Of a DNA stretch of 64,000 nt, positions 43,480-55,719 are shown one piece after another; the stretch's first letter is position 1, and each line of letters opens with the position of its first letter. Where the stretch lies: positions 752,001 to 816,000 of the forward strand of contig CAHIKZ030000251.1 of NCBI GenBank assembly GCA_903632075.3. The letters run 5' to 3'. A program made the translations under genes and the position numbers. The notes below the pieces were generated by a model, which was not told where the DNA came from, made no database searches, and saw only the letters and a program-made list of their open reading frames with translations. Origin of the DNA: Acanthosepion pharaonis (lineage: Eukaryota; Mollusca; Cephalopoda; Sepiida; Sepiidae).

Positions 43480-45720
43480 CTGCCCTGATCTCCGAATGGA
43501 TCCTTTCCAGAATGGAGTGTTTTATACCTCCCATAGTACCACTTTCGTCATTGCCCTGTATTGTCCTCAGGATGAAGAGTCGGTAATCTTCAATCGAATA
43601 TCTCAGAGGATTGACAATATCCTCACCAATTTCCTTCAGCCAACTTTCACAAATACGGTGTCTTCAGTGTTCACCACAAAGAGTGGCTAGTCCATTCTAA
43701 CAAAACCCACATGGAAGGCAGATATTAAAGAGACTTCTCCATTGCATATGAACTAACCCAGATCATTGACGAATCCACCCGAGTCCCGGATGCAACGGGC
43801 CAGCAGGCAAACTTCCTCAACCTTTTTCTAACATCCTGCCCTGACAAATGCTTGGCAAAAGTTTTAGCCCCATGGGCATGTCAGATCATTCTCAAGTAAA
43901 TGTCCAAATTGACTCCAAACTAATATTTCCTGATTTACCATTTCTTGCTATATAAAGGCAGACTGGGACAGCTTTTGGTCCTATATGACGGAATATGATC
44001 CAGATGGATCCTTTCTGGAATGGAGTGTTTTATACCCCCAAAATTCCAGCAAAGACCAAAGAGTCAGAGTCTGAATGCATTGCAGCCGTAGCTTACAGGA
44101 ACTATTACTTCAAAATCTATCGCAAGATGCAGTGTCCGGCTTTTACTGCCTTCAGAACTGCCCGCAATCACTGTAAGAGAGTTCTAGAAAATGCAAAGTT
44201 ATTACAGTTACTCGTGAGCTGCCCAGACCAAGGTTGAAAAGAAACAAATTGAAAATTAGGTCTTGCGAATTCTGGAAGATCACCAACCAAATTATGAACA
44301 TAGGCAAATCAGCTGTGCCCACTATTATAAATGGCCGTGAGGTGATATCTTTCTCGACTGATAAAGTGAATATCTTCACCTCCAGCCGAGGTTCATTTTG
44401 CAGTCAGAGCTCACAGGAACAGCCGCTTCAAAATCTATTACAAGGAGCAGTGAAATTTGGCCCTTACTTCTTTCAGAACCACCCACAATCACTGTAAGAG
44501 AGTTCTGGAAAACACAAAGTGCAGCTATGCATAAGCTGTCCAAGCCAAGGTTGAAAAGAAACAAATTGGATCTCGCTAATTCTGGAAGATCACCAATCAA
44601 ATTATGAACAAATGCAAAACAGCTGTGCCCACTATTATAAATGACCTTGAGGTCATATAATCCTCGGCCGACAAAATGAAGCTCTTCGCCTTGATCTTTG
44701 CCTCAAATTTAATGTTAGATAACAAAGGCCATCCCCTCCCCAACTTTCCATGTCTCACTGAGCACAATCTCAGTAATATACTCATTTCAGTAAGAGAAGT
44801 CTCTAAACTTATCAAAAGCCTTGACCCCAAAAAAGCCACTGGCCCAGACAAAATTTCAGTGGTTATCCTTAAGAATATCAATCTAGAATTATCCCCAATC
44901 CTAGCAAAGTTATTTAACTGCTGCATGAAGGAGAAATCTTTCCCAAGCCTGTGGAAGGTGGCAAGTGCATGCTCGGTCTTCAAGAATATGGGTAGCCAAT
45001 TCTTCCTCTCCTAGTATGGACCAATTAGTCTCTTCAGTATCATCAGTAAGCTTATTGAGGCCTTAATCAACAAGAAGATTATCAAGCACCTAGATAAGAA
45101 CAACATCTTGTGTGACGAACAGTATGGATTTCAATTAGCCTAATCCACTCCTGATGTCCTAATTACCATTAAACACAGAATTAGTAAAGGCTTTCATGAC
45201 ACACACACCACAAGGACTAGAACATTAGATATCTTCAATGCTTTCGACTGGAAGGGTTTTTGCTATTATAAAGTCCTTTATAACAAGAAGATCACCTAAA
45301 GTAGTTATCATCAGCCAGTCCGTCAAAGCCCTGGTGTTCAACTCAGGCATTTTGCAAGGGTCATTTCTTGGACCTACCCTCTTTCTGATTTGCATAAATG
45401 ACTTACCTAAGAATATACTCCAATCACTTATAAATATTTATGCAGATGATATGACGATATACAGGCACAACTCTAAAACTCTTAATGATCAGAGATTGGC
45501 AGCTGACCTCTCTTCCAATCTAACACTGACTTCTCAGTGGGTAAAAAACTGACTGGTTACATTCAATGCCTCTAAAACCAAACTGGTTCAGATCCTGAAC
45601 TACAGCCAGTCAAGATGAATGGATGTCACCTCGAGGAGGCCCCGTACCTTGAGAGGACACTGGGCCTCAAACTAACACCCAGCCTCAAGTGGAACTCCTA
45701 TATATGATCCATTGCCAAAG
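43480..45720 (+). pseudogene. Jockey-like LINE, long decayed copy
   Basis: From 5' to 3': endonuclease C-terminal part (DESTRVPDATGQQANFLNLF), linker (RTARNHCKRVLENAK, FWKITNQIMN), then RT with VSKLIKSLDPKKATGPDKIS, LFNCCMKEKSFPSLWKVAS, DEQYGFQ, a GSFLGPTLFLICINDLPKN segment and INIYADDMTIY (catalytic YADD), ending ASKTKLVQI and LKLTP. Frameshifts, stops and a partly duplicated linker at 44390-44640 break it. The C-terminal end found at 59120-59640 is missing here. Confidence 0.85.
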
Positions 45721-46480
45721 TTGCTAATACCCCATAAATAATGAACCTATTTCATTTTGATTGCAAGAGAAGACAAAAGTCATATTAGAGATGCGACCTG
45801 GTTTCAACCAGAAAATGAAAGAAAGACAGGAAGATAGAAGAATAAAAATCTTTTCATTTGTACCCCCTTACTTCTTAAAATAACGACCTGTATTCATATT
45901 TATAATTGTTATTGCAATATTTTGTTAAAGTTGTTCAGCTTAAATATTTAATTATGCGATAGGGGAATTTCTACTGACTTTATTCAAATGAGAAAACCAT
46001 GAAATTTTCATGAGTATTATTATTATTATTATCATTATTATTATAACAATCCCTTCATTAATTTAAACAATTCACATGAGATGGAAAAAACATATTAGAG
46101 ACACTACTTGGTTTCAGTGAGAAAATGAAAGAAAGAAAGATAGAAGTGTTTAAAGTGTCTTGCCAATACCTCATAAATAATAAACTATCTATTCCCTATT
46201 GATCATGGAAAGACAGAAAATTCATATCAGGGTTGCTACATGGTTTCAGTGAGAAAATGAAAAACAAAGACCAAAGAGGAGAGAAAAGTTTTTAATGTCT
46301 ACTTCAATGAAATGGAAAAAATTGTTAATTTCAAATCTTTTCATTTGTACCCCATTACTTCTTAATATAACAACCAGCTTTCATATTTGTGATTTTTATT
46401 GCAATATTTTGTTAAAGTTGTTAAGCTCAAATATTTTTAATGATGCGGTAAGGAAATTTCTACAGATATTTTATTGTTGT
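45720..46480. repeat. Degenerate tandem repeat, about 3 copies
   Basis: Segments such as CATATTAGAGA(T/C)(G/A)C, GGTTTCAGTGAGAAAATGAA and GCCAATACCTCATAAATAAT recur at about 45730, 46090 and 46180. The longer block TTTTCATTTGTACCCC recurs at about 45855 and 46340. Confidence 0.65.
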
Positions 46481-46894
46481 AGAACTCGCCATTAACTAAG
46501 GAATTAAGATTCATCAGAAAATTTAAATAGGAAAATTTTCACAGGTTTTAACCTAATAATAATAACTGTTAATTCATTTTGTTTAATTAAGTGGAAACAG
46601 CAAAAAATCACAACCTTCGTTTACCTTAGGTCATTGTTTATGACCTGACATTTGATTATCAGTGCTGGATTTACCATTTTGCTTAGGTATGCTTAAGCAC
46701 ATGGCCCCATTCGCCAAGAGGGGCCCTATCTTCCTTCCATGCCTGTGTAGGCATGCCAGATCTGCCTCTTTCAGGGCCCAAGTAAGGGGCCTCCTACTTA
46801 ACTAGTACCAGGCTTCATCTTTCCTAAATCTGGTGTTGATTATTAAAACAAACGCAGATCTTTTTTTTTTTAAATAATAATGTATGTATATTTT

Positions 46895-47345
46895 ATTCAA
46901 GGATACCTGTCTACTAGGGTAGCTAGCCAATCCAGGCACATTGTTCTTATTCAACACCCACATAGCCCACCTGTAGTTTATACTGCAAATATGCTGAGCA
47001 GACCTTAGTTAAAGTTTCTGGGAGCATGTTATCTAGCATGATCATCAATTTGAACAAGGCCAGCACACTTAAGCCCTCAGCCATGGTGACTTGTGACTTC
47101 ATGCTAGCACAGCTAGCAACAACCCCCAAGGGTTCTGTCTACTCAATTTCACTCACAAGGTTTGGGTCAACCCGTGGTGTGGTTTTCAGGCACTTTCCAA
47201 AGGTGCTGCACACTTGGATTGACTCTTCCAGTCCGATAACATCAGAAAGTCACCTTCCTGTCAAAGTGACCATGGTGAGATTCGAACCCAGGTCTCATGG
47301 TCAGAATGCAAATGTTCTAAGCACTCAGCCATGTGCCCATCAATA
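46895..47345 (-). mobile_element. SINE-B copy
   Basis: Reverse complement of the element at 712-1160 along its full length, ending with the head (rc of GACCTGGGTTCGAATCTC). Confidence 0.8.
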
Positions 47346-47590
47346 ATAAAGTAATAATAATAAAGTAAATACAAGTAAAATGAGGCATCTGAAGACATCA
47401 ACATCACCTATTGTTATTATTCCTGTTTTTTTAATCATTTCACCCCAAGCAAGGCAATAAAGCCACTAGGATGTAAATGGTTATTGAGTGTTAGCATGTT
47501 AGGTTGCTCTAAAATTGCAAAAACAAAAATATCATACTTATCAGTACTTCTTGTGTAGATTTATCTCCGTGCAGTGACCATAATTACATT

Positions 47591-47612
47591 TCTCTCTCTC
47601 TCTCTCTCTCTT
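47591..47612. repeat. (TC)n microsatellite
   Basis: About 10 TC units. Confidence 0.95.
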
Positions 47613-47785
47613 TGATTGCATGAGAAGAAAACCAGTTATATTGTCATTTCAGATGACAAATTGAAAGAAGGAAAGATATATCAACTCATACATGGGTTAT
47701 GCAAAGGTGACCTCAACTGCAAAACTGAATCTCTCTCAACAGTGGATCAAAGCAACAACAACAACAACAACAACAATAATAATAT

Positions 47786-48033
47786 AGTGATTTTCCAAGC
47801 GTAGCTTAGATGTGGCACACGACCGAAGGTATGGGGCACCCAGTGAGGATCGAACTCACTATTTTAGCAAGACAAGCTTGCTAACCATTACACTGCCTCA
47901 AGGTGCCCAGTGATTTTCCAAGCATAGCTTAGATGTGGCACAAGGCCGAAAGTATGGGGCACCCAGTGAGGATTGAACTCACTATTCTAGCAAGACAAGC
48001 TTGCTAGCCATTATACCGCCTCAAGGTGCCCAT
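47786..48033 (-). mobile_element. SINE-C dimer with 16-bp flanking direct repeat
   Basis: Two tRNA-like units head to tail (GAGGATCGAACTCACTATT and GAGGATTGAACTCACTATT are the reverse B boxes). ACAACAATAATAATAT is at 47770-47785 and 48034-48049, probably the target-site duplication, though it lies in simple sequence. Confidence 0.75.
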
Positions 48034-48049
48034 ACAACAATAATAATAT

Positions 48050-48600
48050 TGTTACCATACTCAAAGGAGTTTAAGCAATGATACTGATAAGGAAATCCTG
48101 GCAAATGTTTTAAGCACAAAGTCTTCTGAAAGTTGTTGTTGCCCCAGTCAACAAAAATACATATTTGAAAATGTTTCAGAAACTAAGTAACCCGCTGTTA
48201 TTTGGGGTTTTTGCAAACAAGGTCAAAAGGGTCAAAACAGATATAGGGATCAAATTTCCTGGCTGCTCTGCAATATACGAACTGCAAAAAAAGACAAAAA
48301 ACAAAAATCATTCTGATGGGGATTAGTCACATCCTGCATTGTGACTGCAGTTAAATAAAATTATATATTTTTCTCCCTAGTTGTATGGCATCTATTTGCA
48401 TCTTCTGATACAAAAAAACTTGTTTCTAGTTGAGACTTGGGGAAACTCATCCTACACAAAGCAAAGTCTGGGCAGCTCCCACCTAAATATGGCAACAGTA
48501 CTTCATTTTCAGCCTGGTCTAGTAGAGAATAGCATGAGAAATCAGGTCCTTACTGGAGCAATACAGGGAGCTGGTCATTTTACCTGCATCTTTAGTAACG
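48050..48600. other. Intron sequence without recognised feature
   Basis: Mostly unassigned. The end near 48500-48600 may be LINE-related. Confidence 0.3.
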
Positions 48601-48604
48601 GATC

Positions 48605-49402
48605 ATATATAGGAGGTCCACTTGAGGTTGGGTGTTAGTTTGAGGCCCAATATCATCTCAAGACACAAGGCATCCTCAAGGTGACATACATTCATCGTGA
48701 CTGGCGGTAATTCGGCATCTGATCAGCACTCATGGAATGTAACCAGTTTAGTTTTAGAGGCGTTGAATGTAATCAGCCAGTTTTTTACCCACTGAAATGT
48801 TAGTGTTAGATCAGAAGAGAGGTCAGCTGCTAATTTCTGATCATCAAGAGTCTTAGAGGTGCACTTGTATAGTGATTTTCCAAGCGTAGCTTGGAATGTG
48901 GCACAAGGCTGAAAGTAAGGGGCACCCAGTGAGAATTGAACTCACTACTCGGCCGTAATAGTTCTAGTGAGACAAGCTTGCTAACCATTACACGACCTCG
49001 AGGTGCCCAAAAATGATTTTCCAAACGTAGCTTAGATGTGGCACAAGGCCGAAAGTAAGAGGCACCCAGTGAGAATCGAACTCACTACTCAGTCGCAACT
49101 GTTTTAGCGAGACAAGCTTGCTAACCGTTACACCACGCCGAGGTGCCCGGGGTGCATCTGTATATCGTCATATCATTGGCATAGATATTTATAAATGATC
49201 AGAGTATATACTTAGGCAGATCATTTATGTAAATCAGAAAGAGGGTAGGTCCAAGAAGTGACCCTTGGGAGATGCCTGCGTTGACCACCAGGGCTTCAGA
49301 GGACTGGATGTTAATAACTACCTTAGGTGATCTACCTGTTAGAAAGGATTTTATAACAGTAAAAACCTTCCAGTCAAAGGTGTTGAAGATATCTAAATGC
49401 AA
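48605..49402 (-). pseudogene. Jockey-like LINE RT fragment, interrupted by a SINE-C dimer
   Basis: The minus strand encodes LDIFNTFDWKVFTVIKSFLT, QSSEALVVNAGISQGSLLG and PTLFLIYINDLPKYIL (49402-49199). The next part of the same frame resumes beyond the SINE at 48860-48605 (ADLSSDLTLTFQWVKNWL). Removing 48872-49164 restores the alignment. Confidence 0.8.
48872..49150 (-). mobile_element. SINE-C dimer inserted in Jockey-like LINE
   Basis: Two SINE-C units in the same orientation (reverse B boxes GAGAATTGAACTCACTACTC and GAGAATCGAACTCACTACTC). The flanks GGTGCACTTGTATA (48858-48871) and GGTGCATCTGTATA (49151-49164) form a 14-bp target-site duplication with two mismatches. Confidence 0.85.
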
Positions 49403-49598
49403 AAGATAATAATAATAATAATAATAATAATGTCATTTTAGTAAATAATATTGCACTAGAATCGGAATTGGTAGAAGTGAATAAAGGAGGTACAATTACA
49501 ACTTATCACAATTTTGAATATAAGATGCAGGGCATTGTTTTTTAGTCACCTTGATTTATTTCTTTTAGTACATTATATTCGGTTGGCCAAAAAGTTTA

Positions 49599-50367
49599 TC
49601 TGTATCTATAAAAGGCAGGATGTGTGTGTGTGTAATGAATGCACGCCCGCAATTTTCGACAGATTTGCACCAAAATTTACATGCACATGCTCCAAGTAAG
49701 CAGGAAGGCCAAGACCAACTTTGCATTTCCTAACTTCCATCGATAGTGGAAATAATCGATTATTTAATGCTTCTACGGCACTTTTCATGTAGTTTGCGGC
49801 CATTTTCTACTGACCAGAGTGAGAGCCTATAGCTGGCTGCCACAAATAGGCAGGAAGATTCTATTGGTCATCATGAGAGCCAACAGCTGACTGACATGAA
49901 TGTTAACTACCATGCTAGCATGCAAAAAAATCAATCGCTGCATTCACCACAAGTGGGAAAAATTTAAATCTGCATGGCACTTTACTCCAGTTGGCTCGTT
50001 CGCTTGCTTATATTCAATGTTGATTCTGATTCCGCAGAACTGGGTTGGGTGTAAAAAAGTATTTGTTGTTAACATTCCTTTTTCATTCGGTTTTTCCAGT
50101 TATGAATACTTTTTTAAAGCTGATTGTTTTGTGTTCATTTTGTTTAGTTCTTTTTTCGTTACAGATTTAATTTTTAGTATAGAGCTTAGAAAAAATTTGC
50201 AATGTGAGATAGGCAAGAAGTAAGGCATGTAGCAACATCAGCACGGCAAAGGGCACTCCTTTGAAGGCAAGGAAGGGCAAAAATATTTTAAGTCAAGTGA
50301 TAGTGATTGCTGTATGAGTCGTACAATTTTTGAATCAAGCATGGGCAACGCCGGGCCATGCTGCTAG
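49599..50367 (+). mobile_element. Helitron-like non-autonomous element
   Basis: Starts with TC in an A|T target (TCTGTATCTATAAAAGGCAG). Ends in CTAG at 50364-50367 followed by T. Just before the end is a hairpin with arms GCATGG (50339-50344) and CCATGC (50356-50361). These are the standard Helitron termini. No Rep/helicase is encoded. The length is 769 bp. Confidence 0.75.
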
Positions 50368-50859
50368 TTAGGGATAAAATCAACTTATTGGAAAACATCA
50401 TTTCAAATCAGAGTGTTGTTCTTTAGCTACCTTGTTTTTGTTTTGTTTTTCTTTTAGTACGTTATATTAATTTAGACAAAACGTTTGTTCTGTTTATTAA
50501 GTAAATTTTCTAAATAATAAGCAAACAAACTTTTTAGTCAATGCAATATATGTGCTGTCAAATACAATTTGGTTTCCTTAAGAAAGGAATTTGTCTATAT
50601 GGAAAAGTGAAACACATTTAATAAAAAATATAATAACAAATAATAAAAAAAAGAAAAATTACATTTTCCTAGGCTGCTAGTAATAAAAAAATGGAAAATT
50701 TTATTAGCCCACTTGACTTTGTCAAACACCATTAGCTGGTGATGTTTAAATCTATCAAAAGACAAAAAAATGTCTTCCTCCTGCTTACTCCACAGTGTAG
50801 CAGGTGTGGCAAAAGACATCCCTGCTGAGGTACATTTGTTTCCCTGGTCTATTGATGAC

Positions 50860-51610
50860 TGAACTCTGTTTTCTACTTGCCAATGCATAACATTCACATG
50901 TGTCTTCTAAAACCTCTACCTATGAAGTAAATCAACCTTTTCTTTGGTCGTTCCAACTTAGCACAAGGCTGACTTGTGCTTGACCATTATAACCATACTT
51001 ATCATGACTTACCCCAACTTACTTCCAGATCAGAAAATAAATTCTCTTCTACTTTCCAATACAGAACATATGCATGTGTTTTGCTGAAGCTCCACCAATG
51101 AAGTAAGGCCAGTTTAACTTTGGTCATTCCAACTCAGCTCAAGGCTGACTTCAGCTCAACCATTACAACTACCAGTGAAGTAAGTACAAACTATCTTTGG
51201 TCATTCCATCTCAACCTAAGGCTGACTTGTGCTTGACCATTATAATGATGCCTATCATGACTTGCTTGAACTTTCTTCTGGACCAGAAAAAACTCATTTC
51301 TACTTTCCAATGCAGAGCATTCGAATGTGTTTTGCCGAAACTCCACTGATGAAATTTTACTTTGGTTATTCCAACTCAGCCCAAGACTGACTTAAGCTTG
51401 ACCATTATAACTACTGATGAAGTAAGTACAATGTATGTTTGGTCATTCCATCTCAGCCCAAGGCTGACTTCAGCTTGACCATTACAGCTACCAATGAAGT
51501 AAGTACATACCTCTCTTTCATTGTTCCAACTCAGCACGAGGCTGACTTCAGCTCGACCATTATAACAATGCTTATTCTTACTTACCCAAATTCTGGACCC
51601 AACAAAAGAA
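50860..51610 (+). repeat. Degenerate tandem repeat with CAAGGCTGACTT blocks
   Basis: TTTGGTCATTCCAACTCAGC, CAAGGCTGACTTCAGCTTGA, CCATTATAACTAC and ATGAAGTAAGTACA recur about seven times, some with a longer insert (TCTACTTTCCAATGCAGA, GTGTTTTGC). Confidence 0.8.
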
Positions 51611-52109
51611 GGTAGACATACCCAAGAGACATTGAAGACTTTGTTTCAATTCAGAAGATTAGAATAAACAGTCTGTAGTAGAATACCAAGGCTGGTTCTT
51701 CTTTGTTTTTATATGAACACACACATACATACAGTACATACACACACACATACATACAACACACACACACTAAACATTTAAATTTCACAATTACCCCAAC
51801 ATTATTGTATTATATTATTTGATATTATTAACATATATTTTCTTGGGCTGTATACATTTCATGAGAATCAAAAGGGTTAAAATGTTCACCATTTTTTAGA
51901 GGGGAGGGGATATTTACTGAATTGCTTGCGGGTACTCTTTCTTTTTACTAAAATATTGCTTTATCTTTAAAAGAGTGTGTATTTGTGCAAAACTAATCAT
52001 GAACATTTGCCTCATCAATTAACTGTCTTTTCGGCTTTTCGTTTTTTACAATATCTTTTCCTTTGTGCTGGTGGTTTCATGCCCATTGTTTCTTTTGCTT
52101 ACCTCACAG

Positions 52110-52277
52110 ATTACTTGGAGCAATGGAACGAGCGATGGTGTTCCTGTGGACGTTCGAACCTCCGACCCCAAGTCAAAGTTGAAAGCGAAGCGGATAGACG
52201 TCATATCCCGTGTTGTCTTCCCAACATGCTTTTTCACTTTCATCACTCTATACTGGGTGCTTTACATGCAGGAGTGA
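52110..52277 (+). CDS. Exon 5 (last): end of M3-M4 loop, M4 and stop codon
   Basis: 168 nt including TGA, opening after a CTCACAG acceptor in phase 0, as exon 4 requires. It encodes 55 residues: a polar loop segment (ITWSNGTSDGVPVDVRTSD), the pre-M4 sequence KLKAKRIDVISRVVFP and M4 (CFFTFITLYWVLYM), ending QE. RxDxxSRxxFPxxF is the standard M4 entry of glycine receptor and GluCl subunits. With exon 4 the cytoplasmic loop is only about 60 residues, short but within the family range. It lies about 33.5 kb from exon 4. Confidence 0.93.
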   Translation: MTWSNGTSDGVPVDVRTSDPKSKLKAKRIDVISRVVFPTCFFTFITLYWVLYMQE

Positions 52278-52360
52278 ACGAAGACTTCGATAATACTGTG
52301 TGGAATTTTAATGCAAGAACAAAAACGTAAGAGTGAAAAAGAATATGGAGAAAAAAAAAA

Positions 52361-52366
52361 AATAAA
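52361..52366 (+). terminator. Possible polyadenylation signal of the channel gene
   Basis: AATAAA lies 84 nt after the stop codon. The surroundings are A-rich, so a chance match is likely, and many genes of this kind have much longer 3' UTRs. Confidence 0.25.
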
Positions 52367-52380
52367 CATATTTTTGAAAA

Positions 52381-52382
<2 letters not shown>

Positions 52383-52431
<49 letters not shown>
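52383..52431. repeat. (TA)n microsatellite after the channel stop codon
   Basis: About 24 TA units, in or just beyond the 3' UTR. Confidence 0.97.
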
Positions 52432-52439
<8 letters not shown>

Positions 52440-53359
52440 AAAAATTTCAACCTATTTACAAAAAACTAAAAAAAATGATAATTCATTAATTATTTAAAAA
52501 ATTAATTACAAAAAAATGTTAATTATCTCTACCACCATGATGATTTCCATTGGCACATCTGCAAAATACGAAATGTGTAAATTTTAACTGAAATTCAGAA
52601 TGGAGAGTTTACGGTTTACGAATGCACAATTCTTGAATTAATCTTTTTTCTCTTTAAGTGGGATGGGTGGGGATAAAATTTTAAAAAAGAAAAAAGACGT
52701 GCAAACGTAAAGACTGTGTGCAATTCTGAGATTATCAGTGGAAGTGGGTTGGGGAGAAAAACTAAAAATTGAAATGTATAAATGGAATGAAACGAAAGCA
52801 TAAAAAATATTTAATGAACCATGATGGTGAACAGACAATATGAAATGATTAACATATAAAAAAGAAAAAAAAATAAACGTCCGCCCAGAGTTTTAAAAAC
52901 TAACAGGAAAACAAATAAAGTAATTTCTAATCAACAACAAAAAAAATATGGATGTAAACAACTGTGTACAACAATCCTATATCTGCGATTCCCTCTTTTA
53001 AGAATTCCTGCACATAATTTTCACCAGAGAGGCTGGATGTTACTTATTTTAAACCAATGAAGCTGTCTTCAAGTTCACGATGCTAAAGAGACAGTGACGA
53101 AGCTAATGATGATGAGCGGTCAGTAGCGAATAATAATAATAATAATAATTTGCCCCAAGGTCAATTTTTCTGACCTGGCATGTGATTATAAAACAAATGC
53201 AAGCCAAAATGTATGTTTTTTAAAATAATAATAATAATAATAATAATAATAACCTGCCTTTTGTCTGACAACAGCCAACATAAAAAAATAGATAAAATGT
53301 CTCTTAGATCAGACAATACTTCTACTTGTTTTTTTTCAATACATAAAACCATAATAAAA

Positions 53360-53361
53360 GG

Positions 53362-53427
<66 letters not shown>

Positions 53428-53428
53428 T
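53360..53428. repeat. Compound (CA)n(TA)n(CA)n microsatellite
   Basis: CA, then TA, then CA repeats, ending right at the Tc1-like terminus. Confidence 0.95.
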
Positions 53429-53800
53429 ACAGTTCAAAAGTTTGAGACCACCTCTGGTAATTTTTTAAATTGGCCCCCAAAATAGTTTTTTTGTACATTA
53501 AATAAGAGAAAATTATTAAACATGGTTAAAAAAAAAAGTGAGATATGATTTTTTATTAGAAATTTTATTATGACAAAAAGAAAAAAAGCATTTTATGATT
53601 AAATTTTGCTCTCGTCAAAATATCCTCCTTTAGCGTTGATTACTGCAGCACAAATTTTTGGCATTTGTTGCAAAAGTTTCTCAATGATAATAGATTCCAT
53701 TCTTTTTTCAATAAGTTTAAGAGCTCTTTTTCATTTTTTTTTTCACTCTTTTGTCAAGTTCACCCCATGCTAATTCTGGAAGTGACTTCAAACTTTTAAA
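53428..53800 (-). pseudogene. Tc1-like transposon 3' end
   Basis: The + strand left end CAGTTCAAAAGTTTGAGACC resembles a Tc1 terminal repeat. The minus strand encodes MESIIIEKLLQQMPKICAAV and NAKGGYFDESKI, the C terminus of a Tc1 transposase, with its stop. Only the 3' part is present. Confidence 0.8.
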
Positions 53801-54254
53801 ATGTAGTGTGTGTGTGTGTGTGTGTGTGAGTGTGCGCGCATATGTGTGGTCGATTAATTTCAATCAATTTATTTTTCAACCGACTACAATGTTTCACAGA
53901 CACACCACTCATCAGGGCCAGAGGGTCAGATAAAAATATCTATTGAATTGTTACCAGATATTTTATTATTTATACTCTGCTTAAGAAACACTAATCATAG
54001 ACTCTAAAAAGCAAATTTTAAATTTGTACTATACTAGATTATATCAAGAACGTGACAGCATTTAAATATTTAGAAACAGTATATGACAATATTAAAATTG
54101 AAAGTACTCAATTTTTTTATTTTTGTTTAAATAATTTCACAGTTATAAAATGTTTGTTGACTGATGAGTGGCATGTCTGTGAAGCTTTGAATTTGTTAGA
54201 AGGATAAGTCGATTAATAAACTTTTATTAATTTATTGACAATTCTTGTACAAGT

Positions 54255-55075
54255 TCTCCAGGGTAATTTGCAGTTTAAGCCCTATACTCAGTTTCTAATA
54301 AAAATTTCCTGAATAGTTCCATTTAGGTGTAAATATACATGCTTAATTTGAAAATAACAAAGAAATTTTGCTAAAATCTACCATTTTGGAGTTATCAACA
54401 ATAAAAGTTCAGACTCATTTGTATCACAGCTACAGCACAGCAGCTATTACTGACGTTGTTTATATACATTTGCTTCAGAATAGTCATGCACGGAAGCTTC
54501 ACTTGTCTTGATTAATGCATATGTAATGTGCAAACTTTGCATGAAATTTAAAAAGAGCCTGATTATTTACAAAAGAAAAATGCTAGAAAGGAAACAGTAA
54601 TAACAAGCACAAATTTAAGGTTCAATATTATTATTTTATTAAATTTTGGAGTTTTACAAAGCCGGATTATTAAGTATCTTAAAATAAGATTTCATTATGA
54701 TTACAATTTGTTTTATTATTTATTTAATTATTATTTGTTTTATTATAAAATAACACTTGTCATTGCTTTTCTAAATAACTTAAACAAATTTACCAAAAAC
54801 ACTAACCCTTGTGCAGTAATTGAGACAAGTGAGGCTTTTGCACATGACTAGTCTGAGGCAAATGTATTTAAACAACACCAGTAATGGCGGACAGACTCGA
54901 CATGAATAAGTTCAAACTTTTATTGTTGATAGCTCCAAAATGGTAGATTTTAGCAAAATTTTTTTGTTATTTTCAAATTAAGCATGTAAATTTACACCCA
55001 AATGTAACTATTTGGGAAATATTTAATAAAAAATGAATGTGGGGCTTAAACTGCAAATTATCTGTTCTCTATTAA
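54255..55075. mobile_element. Large foldback: ~265-bp inverted arms around a ~290-bp spacer
   Basis: The left arm (about 54255-54525) and right arm (about 54810-55075) are reverse complements with moderate divergence. Shared blocks are AACTTTTATTGTTGATA, CTCCAAAATGGTAGATTTTA, GTTATTTTCAAATTAAGCAT and GGGCTTAAACTGCAAATTA. No coding frame. It could be a foldback transposon or two opposed copies of one repeat. Confidence 0.75.
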
Positions 55076-55719
55076 GCTCTTTGTTGACAAAAATTTTGTT
55101 TGCCTTTAAGTATGTTAAATTCTAGTCATTCTTACATATTTTGATAGGTGTTATTATTATTATTATTATTATTATTTGTATGTGTGCATATGCATTTGTG
55201 CAGAAAAGCTATTCTTAAGGCTAGTATATAAGTAATTTTGGCGGTCAATTTATTTTTCTTATCATTACTATTATTTTGTATTTGTTAATATTTTGCTTTG
55301 ACTCTGACAAATGACAGTAAGTCCATTATTATTATTATTATTATTATTATTAAAATTAATGTTGACATAATCGTCAGTTTTGGGGCTTGACTCATCGGAC
55401 AAAAAAAGGAAAAAAAATTGTCTTATTTTACTGACCCCATTTGATTATCCTGGTTCGAATCAAGCAAATGGCACCAAAATTGATGGTACGTATTTCGCCT
55501 TAACACAGCATTAGTCAGTCCATTTTTTGAATACTTACAAAAACCTCCAAGACTCAATAGAGCCAACTACCACAGTTGTACATGTTTTTGTTTTTTTTTC
55601 ACATGTATATTTATATATACATATTTATATAGTTAACTGCAATTATACAGTCAATTGCATTTGTTACTCTAAATTTTACCAATATTACTTAACACTAATT
55701 TCTATTAACAATAATCCTT

